Positions 8,689-16,848 of a DNA stretch of 64,000 nucleotides are shown here, one piece after another; the stretch's first letter is position 1, and each line of letters starts with the position of its first letter. The notes below the pieces were generated by a model that ran no database searches, was not told where the DNA came from, and saw only the letters and a list, made by a program, of their open reading frames with translations. A program made the translations under genes and the position numbers. Origin of the DNA: Demequina rhizosphaerae (GTDB lineage Bacteria > Actinomycetota > Actinomycetes > Actinomycetales > Demequinaceae); the NCBI RefSeq assembly GCF_000971255.1, contig NZ_BBMC01000004.1, positions 248,001 through 312,000 of the forward strand. Reading direction: 5' to 3'.

Positions 8689-9638
8689 CCACCGTCGCCG
8701 TCCTGGTCGAGGCCCGCGAGGGCACGGTCACGCAGCCCACGTTCGAGGCGCTCACGCTCGCGCGCACGCTCGGCACCCCGGTCGCCGTGTGGATCGGCGA
8801 CGCTCCGGCGGACGCGGAGGCCGCCCGCCTCGGCGTCCACGGCGCCGAGGAGGTGCGCGTGGTCGCCGTCGGCGACGACGCCCGCCTGCCCGCCAAGGCC
8901 GCGGCTGCGCTCGCGGACGCCACCGGCGACGCCGACGTGGTGCTCATGATCTCGACCTTCGTCAACAAGGAGATCGCGACCCGGCTCGCGCTCGCGACCG
9001 GCGCGGGCGTCGTGGTCGACGCCGCCGGCGCGGAGCTGGTCGACGGTCACGTCGAGACGCTGCAGACCGTCTTCGCCGCCACCTGGAACGTCCGCACGCG
9101 GATCGCGACCGACAAGGCGATCGTCGGCATCCGTCCCAACACCACCCAGGCGACGCCCGCGGAGACGCCGGGCGCCGCGACCGTGGTCGAGGTGGCCGAC
9201 AACCTGCCCGAGACGCGCGAGACCATCGTGGCGCTCGAGCCCGTGCCCGCGCCCGAGGGCGTGCCGCTCGCGGAGGCGCCCGTCGTGGTCTCCGGCGGCC
9301 GCGGCACCAACGGCGACTACACCCTGGTGAAGGAGCTCGCGGAGGTGCTCGGCGGCGCCGTCGGCGCGTCGCGCGACGCCACGGACGAGGGCTGGATCTC
9401 GCACGAGCACATGGTCGGGCAGACCGGCACGACCGTGACCCCCGCGCTGTACGTGGCGTGCGGCATCTCTGGAGCCGTGCACCACCGCGGCGGCATGCAG
9501 GCCTCCGGCACGATCGTCGCGGTCAACATCGACCCCGACGCGCCGATCTTCGAGATCTCGGACTTCGGCGTCGTCGGCGACCTGGGCGACGTGATCCCGC
9601 AGGCGATCGCGCGCATCAAGGAGGTCCGCGGGGCCTGA
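8685..9638 (+). CDS. etfA: Electron transfer flavoprotein, alpha subunit
   Basis: 317 residues, normal length for EtfA. The C-terminal FAD domain is diagnostic: VVSGGRGTNGDY, GASRDATDEGW, QTGTTVTPALYVACGISGA and the tail AVNIDPDAPIFEISDFGVVGD. Partner of the beta subunit, overlapping it by four bases. A 10-bp perfect hairpin spans its stop codon, so the etfBA transcript probably ends there. No ETF-quinone oxidoreductase or acyl-CoA dehydrogenase gene lies next to it. Confidence 0.96.
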   Translation: MTTVAVLVEAREGTVTQPTFEALTLARTLGTPVAVWIGDAPADAEAARLGVHGAEEVRVVAVGDDARLPAKAAAALADATGDADVVLMISTFVNKEIATRLALATGAGVVVDAAGAELVDGHVETLQTVFAATWNVRTRIATDKAIVGIRPNTTQATPAETPGAATVVEVADNLPETRETIVALEPVPAPEGVPLAEAPVVVSGGRGTNGDYTLVKELAEVLGGAVGASRDATDEGWISHEHMVGQTGTTVTPALYVACGISGAVHHRGGMQASGTIVAVNIDPDAPIFEISDFGVVGDLGDVIPQAIARIKEVRGA

Positions 9639-9649
9639 CGGCCCCGCGG
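9626..9649 (+). terminator. Hairpin across the etfA stop codon
   Basis: CCGCGGGGCC and GGCCCCGCGG form a 10-bp perfect stem with loop TGAC, which contains the etfA TGA. There is no T run, as is common for actinobacterial terminators. It separates etfA from the convergent gene at 9665. Confidence 0.55.
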
Positions 9650-9664
9650 CACGCCCGCGCCGTG

Positions 9665-10069
9665 TCAGCCGAGCATCGAGGCGCGCTCGGCGACCAGGCC
9701 CGGCCGGCCCTCGGGCACGACCGTGGCGCCGTCGAGCGTGTAGCGCTGCGCGAAGACCAGGGAGCGCTGCTGGCCGCGCTCCTGCGCGACGACCATGACC
9801 GCGCGCTCGTCGCCGTCCTTGCCCGCGAGCATCCCGTCCCAGCAGATCGCGACGCGCTCGGCGGTGCTGGCCGTGGCGCCCTTGCGGGCGGCCTGCACCA
9901 GGGTGTCGAGCGCGCCTCCTGAGTAGGACTTGATGGTGCGCGCGCCGGTGCCGGTCTCCTCGACCAGCGCGGGCGCGAGGCCGTCGGGCGTGCCGACGGA
10001 ACGCATGCCGTGCTCGAGCACCGCGAACACGAGCCGGTGGAGGTTCTCGCCTCCGGGGATGCCGGCCAT
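9665..10069 (-). CDS. Conserved hypothetical protein
   Basis: 134 residues, starting MAGIPGGENLHRLVFAVLEHG. I do not recognise a family. It looks like a soluble alpha/beta protein: no signal peptide or membrane segment, a middle with GARTIKSYSGGALDTL and VAICWDGMLAGKDGDERAVMVVAQERG, and a beta-rich end (SLVFAQRYTLDGATVVP). It starts 3 bases after the stop of the SDR gene on the same strand, so the two are probably cotranscribed and may act together. The codon bias is that of the neighbours. Confidence 0.65.
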   Translation of the reverse strand: MAGIPGGENLHRLVFAVLEHGMRSVGTPDGLAPALVEETGTGARTIKSYSGGALDTLVQAARKGATASTAERVAICWDGMLAGKDGDERAVMVVAQERGQQRSLVFAQRYTLDGATVVPEGRPGLVAERASMLG

Positions 10070-10072
10070 CGC

Positions 10073-10900
10073 TCAGTCCTCCCGATCGATGCTGAGGGAG
10101 AGGTCCTCCCACCGGTCGACCTCGGCGCCCAGCCGTTCGAGCTTCGCGCGCGTCTGCGTGACGGCATGCCGGCCGCAGATGAGGTGCATCGGCGGCTCGG
10201 GCTCGCCGGCCAGGCGCAGCATCGCCTCGGCGGCCGCGGCGGGGGAGCCCGGCTGGTTGCCCGGCAGCGCGTGGATGCGGTCCCAGAACGGCTCCATCAC
10301 CTGCGCGTAGTCGGGCAGGATCTCCTCGTTCTTGGCGCCGCTCGGGATCCACAGCGTGCGGATCGGGCCCGGCTCCAGCACGGTGACATTGATGCCCAGG
10401 TGCCGCACCTCCGCGGCGAGCGCCTCCATGAAGCCCGACACCGCGAACTTCGAGGCGCAGTAGTAGCCCAGGCCCGCGGAGCCGCGCACGCCCGCGATCG
10501 AGGACACCGTGAACACGTGCCCGGTGCGGCGCTCGCGCATGTGGGGCAGCAGCGCCGTGGTGACCTTGGCGGCGCCCCAGAAGTTCGCGTCCATCACCTC
10601 CTGGGCATCCTCCGGGTCGGACTCCTCGATCGTGGAGAAGTAGCCGATGCCCGCGTTGTTGACGAGCACGTCGACGTGGCCGAACCGCGCGAGGGCGGCC
10701 TCGGCGGCCGCCTCGATCGCCGCATCGTCCCGCACCTCGAGCGGGAGCGCGAGGACGGTGTCGGGGAAGCGCGCGACGAGGTCGTCGAGGGTCTCGGGGC
10801 GGCGCGCCGTGGCGACGACGCGGTGGCCGGCCACCGCCGCCTTCTCCGCCGTCGCGCGGCCGATGCCGGTCGAGCATCCGGTGATGAACCAGGTGGCCAT
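10073..10900 (-). CDS. Short-chain dehydrogenase/reductase (classical SDR)
   Basis: 275 residues. The cofactor motif TGCSTGIG is at about residues 7-14, NNAG near 85, the catalytic Tyr and Lys in YYCASK, and the post-catalytic loop LEPGPIRT. Classical SDRs use NAD(P)(H) to oxidise or reduce hydroxyl and carbonyl groups in the cytoplasm; the substrate cannot be predicted. The C-terminal half (QVMEPFWDRIHALPGNQPGSPAAAAEAMLRLAGEPEPPMHLICG) resembles the large uncharacterised group of actinobacterial SDRs. Start at ATG 10900 with GGAGC 6 bases upstream on the minus strand. Confidence 0.88.
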   Translation of the reverse strand: MATWFITGCSTGIGRATAEKAAVAGHRVVATARRPETLDDLVARFPDTVLALPLEVRDDAAIEAAAEAALARFGHVDVLVNNAGIGYFSTIEESDPEDAQEVMDANFWGAAKVTTALLPHMRERRTGHVFTVSSIAGVRGSAGLGYYCASKFAVSGFMEALAAEVRHLGINVTVLEPGPIRTLWIPSGAKNEEILPDYAQVMEPFWDRIHALPGNQPGSPAAAAEAMLRLAGEPEPPMHLICGRHAVTQTRAKLERLGAEVDRWEDLSLSIDRED

Positions 10901-10956
10901 GGGGGCTCCTTCGCTAGCCGTGGGTCTCCGGCCACGCTAGCGCGCGCGGGTCCCGG

Positions 10957-11310
10957 CTACGGGGCGACGACGGTCCCGTCGTCGGTCTCGATCAGCACCG
11001 TGTCGCCGGAGCCCGGCGCCGCGTCCCACGAGCCCATGATGCTGAGGAAGAGGTAGAGGAACATGCCCGCGAAGGCGAGCCCGAACACGATCCGGGCGGT
11101 GGCGAGCACCGCCCCGACCACGCGGATCGCCGAGGCGACCGGGACGTCGCCCGCCGCGCCCGCGCCGCGGTGACGCAGGAAGGCGAAGGGCTGCGCCACG
11201 CCCGCGGCGAGCGCCGCATCGTCCACCGCCTGCTGGTGGTGCAGGCGCTCCATCTGCTCGTGGTGGAGCCGCGCCTCCGCCGCCATGCGGTCGTTGTAGC
11301 TGTCGTCCAT
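10957..11310 (-). CDS. Small membrane protein of unknown function
   Basis: 117 residues from ATG 11310. The first half is polar and rich in His, Met and Gln (RLHHEQMERLHHQQ), probably a short helical or coiled segment; then one or two membrane helices follow (ASAIRVVGAVLATARIVFGLAFAGMFLYLF), and a short acidic tail ends in TDDGTVVAP. A longer version from GTG 11334 is possible, but GGGGAC lies 4-5 bases before ATG 11310. No family recognised. It stands alone between the SDR gene and the divergent cysteine desulfurase. Confidence 0.55.
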   Translation of the reverse strand: MDDSYNDRMAAEARLHHEQMERLHHQQAVDDAALAAGVAQPFAFLRHRGAGAAGDVPVASAIRVVGAVLATARIVFGLAFAGMFLYLFLSIMGSWDAAPGSGDTVLIETDDGTVVAP

Positions 11311-11389
11311 CCCGTCCCCTTCGCCGTGGGGCACACGCTAGCGGCGCGGGGGCCCGGTGGGAAGGAGGACCGATTCCTAGACTGGCGGC

Positions 11390-12550
11390 GTGACCTACCT
11401 CGACCACGCGGCGACCACGCCCCTGCGTGCCAGCGCGCGGGAGGCGTGGCTCGCCGCGGCGGAGGAGGTGGGCAACCCGTCGTCGCTGCACGCCGCCGGC
11501 AGGCGCGCCCGCGCGATCGTCGAGGACGCGCGCGAGCGCATCGCGGCGGCGCTGGGCGCGGACGCCCCCGAGGTGATCCTCACGTCCGGCGGCACCGAGG
11601 CCGACAACCTCGCGATCAAGGGCCTCCACTGGGGCCGCCTCGCGCAGGAACCGTCCCGCCGGGACGTCGTCGTGTCCGCTGTCGAGCACCACGCGGTGCT
11701 CGATCCGGCACGGTGGCTCGCGGAGCGCGGCGACGCGGACCTGGTCGAGCTGCCGGTCGACCCCACGGGCCGCGTCGAGGCCGCCGCGCTCGCGGCGACC
11801 GTCGGCCCGGCGACCTCCCTGGTCTCGGTCATGTGGGCGAACAACGAGGTCGGCGCCGTCCAGCCCGTCGCCGACGTGGTCGAGGCCGCTCGCGTGCACG
11901 GCGTCCCGGTCCACGCGGACGCGGTCCAGGCGGTGGCGTACCTCGACGTCCACCTCCACCGCTCGGGACTCGACGCGATGACCGTGTCCGCGCACAAGGT
12001 GGGCGGCCCGGTGGGCGTGGGCGCGCTGCTCGCGAGACGCGGCCTCCCGTTGGTGCCGCTCGCGCACGGCGGCGGTCAGCAGCGGTCGGTCCGCTCCGGG
12101 ACGCTCGACGCGCCCGGCGCGGCGGCCTTCGCGGCGGCCCTGGACGAGGCGGTGGCCGAGCGGGCCGCCGAGTCCGCCCGCCTCGAGCGGCTGCGCGCGC
12201 GGCTCGCCGAGGCGCTGCGGGCGCACGTGCCCGAGGCGACCCTGTCCGGGCCCGCCGATTCCGCGCATCGTCTCCCCGGCATCGTCCACCTCGTCGTGCC
12301 CGGGGCGCGCGCCGAGTCCGTGCTCTTCCTCCTCGACGCGGCCGGCATCGCCGCGAGCTCCGGCTCGGCGTGCACGGCCGGGGTGGTGCAGTCGAGCCAC
12401 GTCGCGATGGCGATGGGCTGGTCCGCGGACGATGCGGCGTGCACGGTGCGCCTCAGCCTCGGCCGCACCTCGACCGAGGAGGACGTCGCGGCCGTGGTCG
12501 CGGCGCTGCCGGACGCCGTCGCGCGGGCGCGGGCGGCGTCGGGGCGCTGA
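11390..12550 (+). CDS. Cysteine desulfurase, NifS/IscS type
   Basis: 386 residues from GTG 11390. It is a PLP fold-type I enzyme: YLDHAATTPL, the GNPSSLHAAGR motif, TSGGTEADNLAIKG, the PLP lysine in SAHKVGGPVG (about K203), and the catalytic cysteine in SGSACTAGV (about C328). It takes sulfur from L-cysteine to give alanine and an enzyme persulfide that feeds Fe-S cluster assembly and tRNA thiolation. The gene is monocistronic here; mnmA, a typical sulfur acceptor, is 14 kb downstream. TAGACT lies 6 bases before the start codon, suggesting a leaderless mRNA, although an AGGAGG occurs about 22 bases upstream. Confidence 0.94.
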   Translation: MTYLDHAATTPLRASAREAWLAAAEEVGNPSSLHAAGRRARAIVEDARERIAAALGADAPEVILTSGGTEADNLAIKGLHWGRLAQEPSRRDVVVSAVEHHAVLDPARWLAERGDADLVELPVDPTGRVEAAALAATVGPATSLVSVMWANNEVGAVQPVADVVEAARVHGVPVHADAVQAVAYLDVHLHRSGLDAMTVSAHKVGGPVGVGALLARRGLPLVPLAHGGGQQRSVRSGTLDAPGAAAFAAALDEAVAERAAESARLERLRARLAEALRAHVPEATLSGPADSAHRLPGIVHLVVPGARAESVLFLLDAAGIAASSGSACTAGVVQSSHVAMAMGWSADDAACTVRLSLGRTSTEEDVAAVVAALPDAVARARAASGR

Positions 12551-12553
12551 CGC

Positions 12554-13279
12554 TCAGGCCGCCGTGTCGCGCAGGACGATGCGCAGGCGGTCCGAGCGGT
12601 ACGACCGGACGTGGAAGGTCCGCGCGACCCCGTCCGCGTCGACGTTGACGCCGCTGCGGCGCAGCACCGGGGCGCCGACCTCGATGTCGAGCAGGTTGGC
12701 CACGCGGCGCGGCGCGGGCACGGCGTCGAAGGCGCGCCAGCCGGAGCGCAGCGAGGCTCCCACGATCGCGTCGAAGTGCTCGGGCATCCACGGCCCCGTG
12801 AGGCGCGCGCGGACCTCGTCGGCAGCCATCGGCGTGACGAGGCTGTAGACGGTGCGCATCACGGGCGCGTCCCCGAGATGCGCGAGGGTCTCGAGCTCGA
12901 TGCCCTCGTCGAGGCCGAGCTCGGCGCGCGCCTCGCCGCGCAGCGGCGCACGCCTGACCTCGAGCACGGACTCGCGGAACGTCCTCATGGCCTCGTCGGC
13001 GGCGTCGCCCGTGGGGCGCCCGGCAGCGTCGAGGTCGATGCGCAACGGGGGGGCGGTCACGAACGTGCCGGCTCCCTGGCGTGCCACCACCCGGCCGGTG
13101 CGGCGCAGCGAGGCGATCGCCTCGCGCACCGTGAGCCGGTTGACACCGAAGCGGGCGGCCAGCTCGGGCTCGGCGGGCAGCCGCTCGCCGGCGGCCCACA
13201 CCCCCGCGTCGAGGTCGTCGAGCAGCTGCTCCTCGACCTGGACATGCAGGGGCGTCGCGAGGGACCGGTCGATCGTCAT
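12554..13279 (-). CDS. GntR-family regulator, HutC subfamily (winged helix + UTRA)
   Basis: 241 residues. The N-terminal winged helix (about 8-75) contains PLHVQVEEQLLDDLDAG, LPAEPELAARFGVNRLTVREAI and the wing VVARQGAGTFV; the rest is a UTRA ligand domain (VYSLVTPMAADEVRARL, GAPVLRRSGVNVDADG). It is divergent from a PhnD-type binding protein, and two copies of a TCTAGACGA element lie in the intergenic region. HutC-type proteins such as PhnF and DasR bind GTCTAGAC-like palindromes, so this protein probably controls the transporter operon and possibly itself. Ligand unknown; a phosphorylated or phosphonate compound is plausible. Confidence 0.88.
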   Translation of the reverse strand: MTIDRSLATPLHVQVEEQLLDDLDAGVWAAGERLPAEPELAARFGVNRLTVREAIASLRRTGRVVARQGAGTFVTAPPLRIDLDAAGRPTGDAADEAMRTFRESVLEVRRAPLRGEARAELGLDEGIELETLAHLGDAPVMRTVYSLVTPMAADEVRARLTGPWMPEHFDAIVGASLRSGWRAFDAVPAPRRVANLLDIEVGAPVLRRSGVNVDADGVARTFHVRSYRSDRLRIVLRDTAA

Positions 13280-13307
13280 AGGGCCAGGTTAGGGCGCGGA
13301 TCGAGAA

Positions 13308-13323
13308 TTCATCTAGACGACAT
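13308..13323. promoter_or_regulatory. Candidate GntR operator, copy 1 (proximal to regulator gene)
   Basis: Contains TCTAGACGA, identical to half of the perfect palindrome 88 bases away, but its left arm is degenerate (TCATCTAGACGACA). It lies about 30 bases upstream of the regulator start and could serve autoregulation. Confidence 0.55.
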
Positions 13324-13395
13324 GTGCGTTCACCTGGGCGTCACCGCGGATTCACCGCCGGTTGAGGCGCCGTCGCTACGTTCTCCGTCGTCGGA

Positions 13396-13409
13396 GTCGT
13401 CTAGACGAC
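13396..13409. promoter_or_regulatory. Candidate GntR (HutC-type) operator, perfect 14-bp palindrome
   Basis: GTCGTCTAGACGAC is a perfect palindrome around CTAG, 31 bases before the phnD-like ATG. The GTCTAGAC core is the one recognised by HutC-subfamily regulators. Its position downstream of a possible TACGTT -10 at 13377 would allow roadblock or occlusion of transcription. Confidence 0.75.
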
Positions 13410-13439
13410 CGGCCACGAACTTCTCACCGAAGGCAGGAA

Positions 13440-14312
13440 ATGATCCGCTCCCGCAAGATCGCCGGCGTCACCGCCGGCGCCGCGTTCGCCGCCGCCCTCC
13501 TCGCCGGCTGCTCGGCCGCCGCCGCGAACGAGACCCCCGAGGTCCTCAAGCTCGGAGTGCCCCCGGGTGAGGCCGACGCCGAGTACCTCGACATGCTCGA
13601 GCCCCTCGCGGGCATCATCGAGGAGGCCACCGGCATCCCCGTCGAGCTCACCGAGACCGGCGACTACCTCGGCATCGTCGAGGCCATGCGCTCCGACCTC
13701 ATCGACATGGCGATCTTCAGCCCGTTCCCCGCCGTCCTCGCGCAGAAGGTCGCGGACGTCGAGCTCATCGCCGCCGCCACCGGCGCGCCGTACTCGTCGC
13801 TCATCATCTGCTCGACCGCCTCGGGCGTCGAGGAGCTGTCCGACATCGACGACGAGACCGTCGCCTTCGTCGACCCGGGCTCCACCTCGGGCAACTTCAT
13901 CCCCAAGCTGGTCCTCAAGGAGGCGGGCGTCGACCTCGACGGCCTCAACGAGACCTACGCCGGCGGTCACGACACCGCGGCGATCGCCGTGATGCAGGGC
14001 AGCGCGGACTGCGCGGGCGTGGCCTCGCAGCTGTGGGACTACATGGTCGAGGCCGGCGCGCTGGACGAGTCGCTCGTCACCAAGGTCGCGGAGTCCGACC
14101 CGATCCCGATCTCGACCGTCGTGGTGGGCCGCGAGGGCCTGTCCGAGGAGATCTACCAGCAGGTCTCCGAGGTCTTCGTGGGCAGCTCCGACCCGGAGGT
14201 CCTCCAGGTCATGGGCGGCGCGACCGAGGTCATCGACCCCGCCGACGCGGATTGGACGATCTTCGAGGACGCCGCCAAGGAGCTGGGCGTGAACCTCGAG
14301 GACGTCGAGTGA
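13440..14312 (+). CDS. Phosphonate/phosphate-ester type ABC transporter, substrate-binding lipoprotein (PhnD-like)
   Basis: 290 residues from ATG 13440. The N-terminus MIRSRKIAGVTAGAAFAAALLAGCS is a lipoprotein signal with lipobox LAGC, so the mature protein is anchored outside the membrane. The PhnD/PtxB fold is shown by LKLGVPPGEADAEYLDMLEPLAGIIEE, the LIDMAIFSPFPAVLA segment and FVDPGSTSGNFIPKLVL with the STSG oxyanion-binding loop, and GGHDTAAIAVMQGSADCAGV. It probably captures a phosphonate, phosphite or small phosphate ester. The GntR palindrome lies just upstream. No C-P lyase or phosphonatase gene is present in the window, so the substrate cannot be fixed. Confidence 0.88.
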   Translation: MIRSRKIAGVTAGAAFAAALLAGCSAAAANETPEVLKLGVPPGEADAEYLDMLEPLAGIIEEATGIPVELTETGDYLGIVEAMRSDLIDMAIFSPFPAVLAQKVADVELIAAATGAPYSSLIICSTASGVEELSDIDDETVAFVDPGSTSGNFIPKLVLKEAGVDLDGLNETYAGGHDTAAIAVMQGSADCAGVASQLWDYMVEAGALDESLVTKVAESDPIPISTVVVGREGLSEEIYQQVSEVFVGSSDPEVLQVMGGATEVIDPADADWTIFEDAAKELGVNLEDVE

Positions 14313-15094
14313 CCGTCCTCGAGGCCGCGGACGTCACCTTCCGCTATCCCGACGGCACCCAGGCGCTCACCGAGGTGAGCGTCGGGGTCCAGCGCGGCGA
14401 GATCGTCGCCGTGCTCGGCCCCTCGGGCGCCGGCAAGTCCACGCTGTTCAAGTGCTTCGCGGGGCTCGAGCGCCCCACCGCGGGCGTCGTCAGGGTCGAG
14501 GACGTCGACCTCGCGGGGCTGCGCGGCCGGGAGCGCCGCCTCGCGCACCACCGCATCGGGCTGGTCTTCCAGGAGTTCCACCTGGTGGGCCGCGCGAGCG
14601 TGCTGTCGAACGTGCTCGTCGGGCGCCTCGCGACCGCGAACCCGGTGACGAGCCTCGTGCACTGGATGAGCCGCCGCGACCGCACGCTCGCGGTCGAGCT
14701 GCTCACCCGCGTCGGGCTCGGCGAGCAGGTGCGCAAGCGCGCAGACTCGCTCTCCGGCGGCCAGCGCCAGCGCGTCGCCCTGGCCCGCGCGCTGTCGCAG
14801 CGGCCCGAGCTGCTGCTGGCGGACGAGCCCGTGGCGAACCTCGACCCGGTGCTCGCGACCGGCGTGATCGACGACATCGTGCGCATGGTGCGCGAAGAGG
14901 GGCTCACCGCCGTCCTCAACCTGCACGACGTCTCGCTCGCGCGCCGCGTCGCGCAGCGCATCGTCGGGATGCGCGAGGGCCGCGTCGTGTTCGACCTGCC
15001 CGTCGGGGAGGTCACGGACGCGCTGCTCGCCGACCTGTACGCGAACGAGGGCCTCGCGGCGCAGGCCGCGGAGCGAGAGGAGGTGGCGGCATGA
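14309..15094 (+). CDS. Phosphonate-type ABC transporter ATP-binding protein (PhnC-like)
   Basis: 261 residues from GTG 14309, overlapping the preceding TGA. Walker A GPSGAGKS (about residues 36-43), Q-loop LVFQEFHLVGRASVLSNVL (the PhnC-specific stretch), signature LSGGQRQRV, Walker B LLLADEPVANLDP, and the switch histidine in LNLHDVSLA, again typical of PhnC. It energises the PhnD/PhnE-like system encoded on either side with four-base overlaps. Confidence 0.93.
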   Translation: MTVLEAADVTFRYPDGTQALTEVSVGVQRGEIVAVLGPSGAGKSTLFKCFAGLERPTAGVVRVEDVDLAGLRGRERRLAHHRIGLVFQEFHLVGRASVLSNVLVGRLATANPVTSLVHWMSRRDRTLAVELLTRVGLGEQVRKRADSLSGGQRQRVALARALSQRPELLLADEPVANLDPVLATGVIDDIVRMVREEGLTAVLNLHDVSLARRVAQRIVGMREGRVVFDLPVGEVTDALLADLYANEGLAAQAAEREEVAA

Positions 15095-15948
15095 CCGCGA
15101 CCATCGAGAAGGCGCCGGACCCGGCGCCCGAGAAGGCGCCGCGGCAGGCGCCCACCCGCCGCGACGAGATCGAGCGCCTCGCGCGCCTGCGCCGCCCCAG
15201 CTGGGGCACCATCGCGGGCGCCGTGGGCGTGGTCGCGCTGCTGGGCTGGTCCTCGACCTCGACGGGCTTCTCCGGCCCGGCGCTCGTCGACGGCCTGCCG
15301 CACGTGGCGGACTTCGTGGGCCGCATGTTCCCGCCGAACCTCGAGGAGCTGCCGGTCGCGATCGAGCTCATGTTCGAGACGCTCGGCATCGCGATCACCG
15401 GCACCGTGTTCGGCGTGCTGCTCGCGATCCCGCTGAGCCTCCTGGCCGCGCGGAACATCTTCCCGCAGCCGTGGATCCGCGACACCACCCGCGTGGTCGT
15501 CAACGTGTTCCGCGCGATCCCCGAGCTCATGTGGGCGCTGCTGTTCGTGTCCGCCGTGGGCCTCGGAGCCTTCGCGGGAACCCTCGCGATCATGGTGGGC
15601 ACGGCGTTCGGCGTGGCACGCCTGTTCGCGGACATCTTCGAGACCGCCGACATGCGGGCCTGGGACGCGGCCGCCGCGACCGGCGCGCGGAAGTCCCAGC
15701 GCATCGCATGGGTGCTGCTCCCGCAGCAGCTGCCGACGATGGCGAGCTACACGCTGCTCGTCCTCGACGGCAACGTCCGCGCGGCGTCCCTGCTCGGCCT
15801 CGTCGGCGCCGGCGGCATCGGCATGGAGCTCAACCAGCAGCTGCGGCTGTTCGAGTACGGCTCCGTGATGACCATCGTGCTCGTCGTCCTGGTCGTCGTC
15901 ATGTCGCTCGACCTGCTGTCCTCCTACGTCCGGAAGAGGTTCGTATGA
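15091..15948 (+). CDS. Phosphonate-type ABC transporter permease (PhnE-like)
   Basis: 285 residues. A cytoplasmic, proline- and charge-rich N-tail of about 50 residues precedes about six membrane helices. Family landmarks are MFETLGIAITGTVFGVLLAIPLSLLAARN, VVVNVFRAIPELMWALLFV, the EAA-type loop (WDAAAATGARKSQRIAWVLLPQ) and LLGLVGAGGIGMEL. One permease gene is enough for a homodimer. It overlaps the ATPase gene upstream and the phosphatase gene downstream by four bases each, so transport and dephosphorylation are translationally coupled. Confidence 0.92.
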   Translation: MTATIEKAPDPAPEKAPRQAPTRRDEIERLARLRRPSWGTIAGAVGVVALLGWSSTSTGFSGPALVDGLPHVADFVGRMFPPNLEELPVAIELMFETLGIAITGTVFGVLLAIPLSLLAARNIFPQPWIRDTTRVVVNVFRAIPELMWALLFVSAVGLGAFAGTLAIMVGTAFGVARLFADIFETADMRAWDAAAATGARKSQRIAWVLLPQQLPTMASYTLLVLDGNVRAASLLGLVGAGGIGMELNQQLRLFEYGSVMTIVLVVLVVVMSLDLLSSYVRKRFV

Positions 15949-16658
15949 CCACCGAGATCCTGCCCGTGCTCGCCAACGCCCGCGACCTCGCGGGCGCCGC
16001 CCCCGGCCTGCGCGCCGGCGCGGTGTTCCGCTCCGACGCGCCCTTCGCGGGGGACGATGCGCCCGAGGGCCTCGCGCCCTGGCCGCCCGCCGCGGTGGTC
16101 GACCTGCGCGACGCCCGCGAGTTCGACGGCGCGCACCCGTTCGCGGACTCCGCGACCATCCACGCGATCCCGGTGCTCGGCGACGCGGTGTTCGATCCGT
16201 CGATGATGAAGAGGTCCCTCGTCGACCTGTACCGCGACATGGTCGTCGGCGCCCCCGCCCGGGCGATCGTCCGCGCCGTGGTCGCGATCGCAGGCGAGCC
16301 CGGCCCGGTCCTGGTGCACTGCACCGCGGGCAAGGACCGCACCGGGGTGTCGGTGGCGCTCACGCTGGCGCTCGTCGGCGTCGACCGCGAGGCCATCGTG
16401 GCGGACTACGTGGCCACGCACGCGAACATGCGCGGCGTGATGGCGCGGTCGCGGAGCTCGTGGAACGGCGAGATGCCGCCGCTGCCCGAGGGGGTCGATC
16501 TCGAGGAGATCATGCGCGAGATGATGAGCGCGCCCGCCGCCGCCATCGAGGCGGTGCTCGACGCGTGGGCGGCCGCCGGCGGGGCCGAGGCATGGTTCCT
16601 CGCGCACGGCGGCACCACGGCCGACGTCGCGGCGCTGCGCGAGCGGCTGCTCGGCTGA
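15945..16658 (+). CDS. Tyrosine/lipid phosphatase of the Y_phosphatase3 type, copy 1
   Basis: 237 residues. The P-loop HCTAGKDRTGVS carries the catalytic Cys126 and Arg; VVDLRDAREFDGAHPF is the conserved entry strand and PVLANARDLAGAAPGLRAG the N-terminal signature of this family, which contains bacterial protein-tyrosine and phosphoinositide-type phosphatases such as PtpB relatives. No signal peptide. Because it overlaps the permease gene (ATGA), it probably dephosphorylates what the transporter brings in or an intermediate derived from it (inference). A paralogue lies 190 bases downstream. Confidence 0.85.
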   Translation: MTTEILPVLANARDLAGAAPGLRAGAVFRSDAPFAGDDAPEGLAPWPPAAVVDLRDAREFDGAHPFADSATIHAIPVLGDAVFDPSMMKRSLVDLYRDMVVGAPARAIVRAVVAIAGEPGPVLVHCTAGKDRTGVSVALTLALVGVDREAIVADYVATHANMRGVMARSRSSWNGEMPPLPEGVDLEEIMREMMSAPAAAIEAVLDAWAAAGGAEAWFLAHGGTTADVAALRERLLG

Positions 16659-16663
16659 GCCCC

Positions 16664-16699
16664 GGGTCGGGCGCGCTCCGGGGGGTGCGCGCCCGACCC
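16664..16699 (+). terminator. Hairpin terminator after phosphatase copy 1
   Basis: 13-bp perfect stem (GGGTCGGGCGCGC at 16664-16676 pairing with 16687-16699) with a 10-base loop, starting 5 bases after the stop codon. It is followed immediately by a second hairpin. Confidence 0.7.
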
Positions 16700-16705
16700 C
16701 GTCCC

Positions 16706-16740
16706 GATGCCCCGGCGGGCCCCGCGCCCGCCGGGGCATC
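16706..16740 (+). terminator. Second tandem hairpin terminator
   Basis: 14-bp perfect stem (GATGCCCCGGCGGG at 16706-16719 with 16727-16740) and a 7-base loop. Two strong hairpins in series probably end the GntR-controlled operon and isolate the second phosphatase gene. Confidence 0.65.
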
Positions 16741-16848
16741 GTCGCGCCACGGGGGTCGGGGACGGGACCATGGCACCTGGGATGCCGCGTGGCCGAGGTG
16801 GTAGGCATGGAGGCGACACCCGACCCTCGCCCCATGACCGGAGCCGCC

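Noticed and set aside
13362-13439. Longer N-terminus for the PhnD-like protein
   Set aside because: It would run through the operator palindrome and destroy the lipoprotein signal; ATG 13440 begins a perfect signal sequence.
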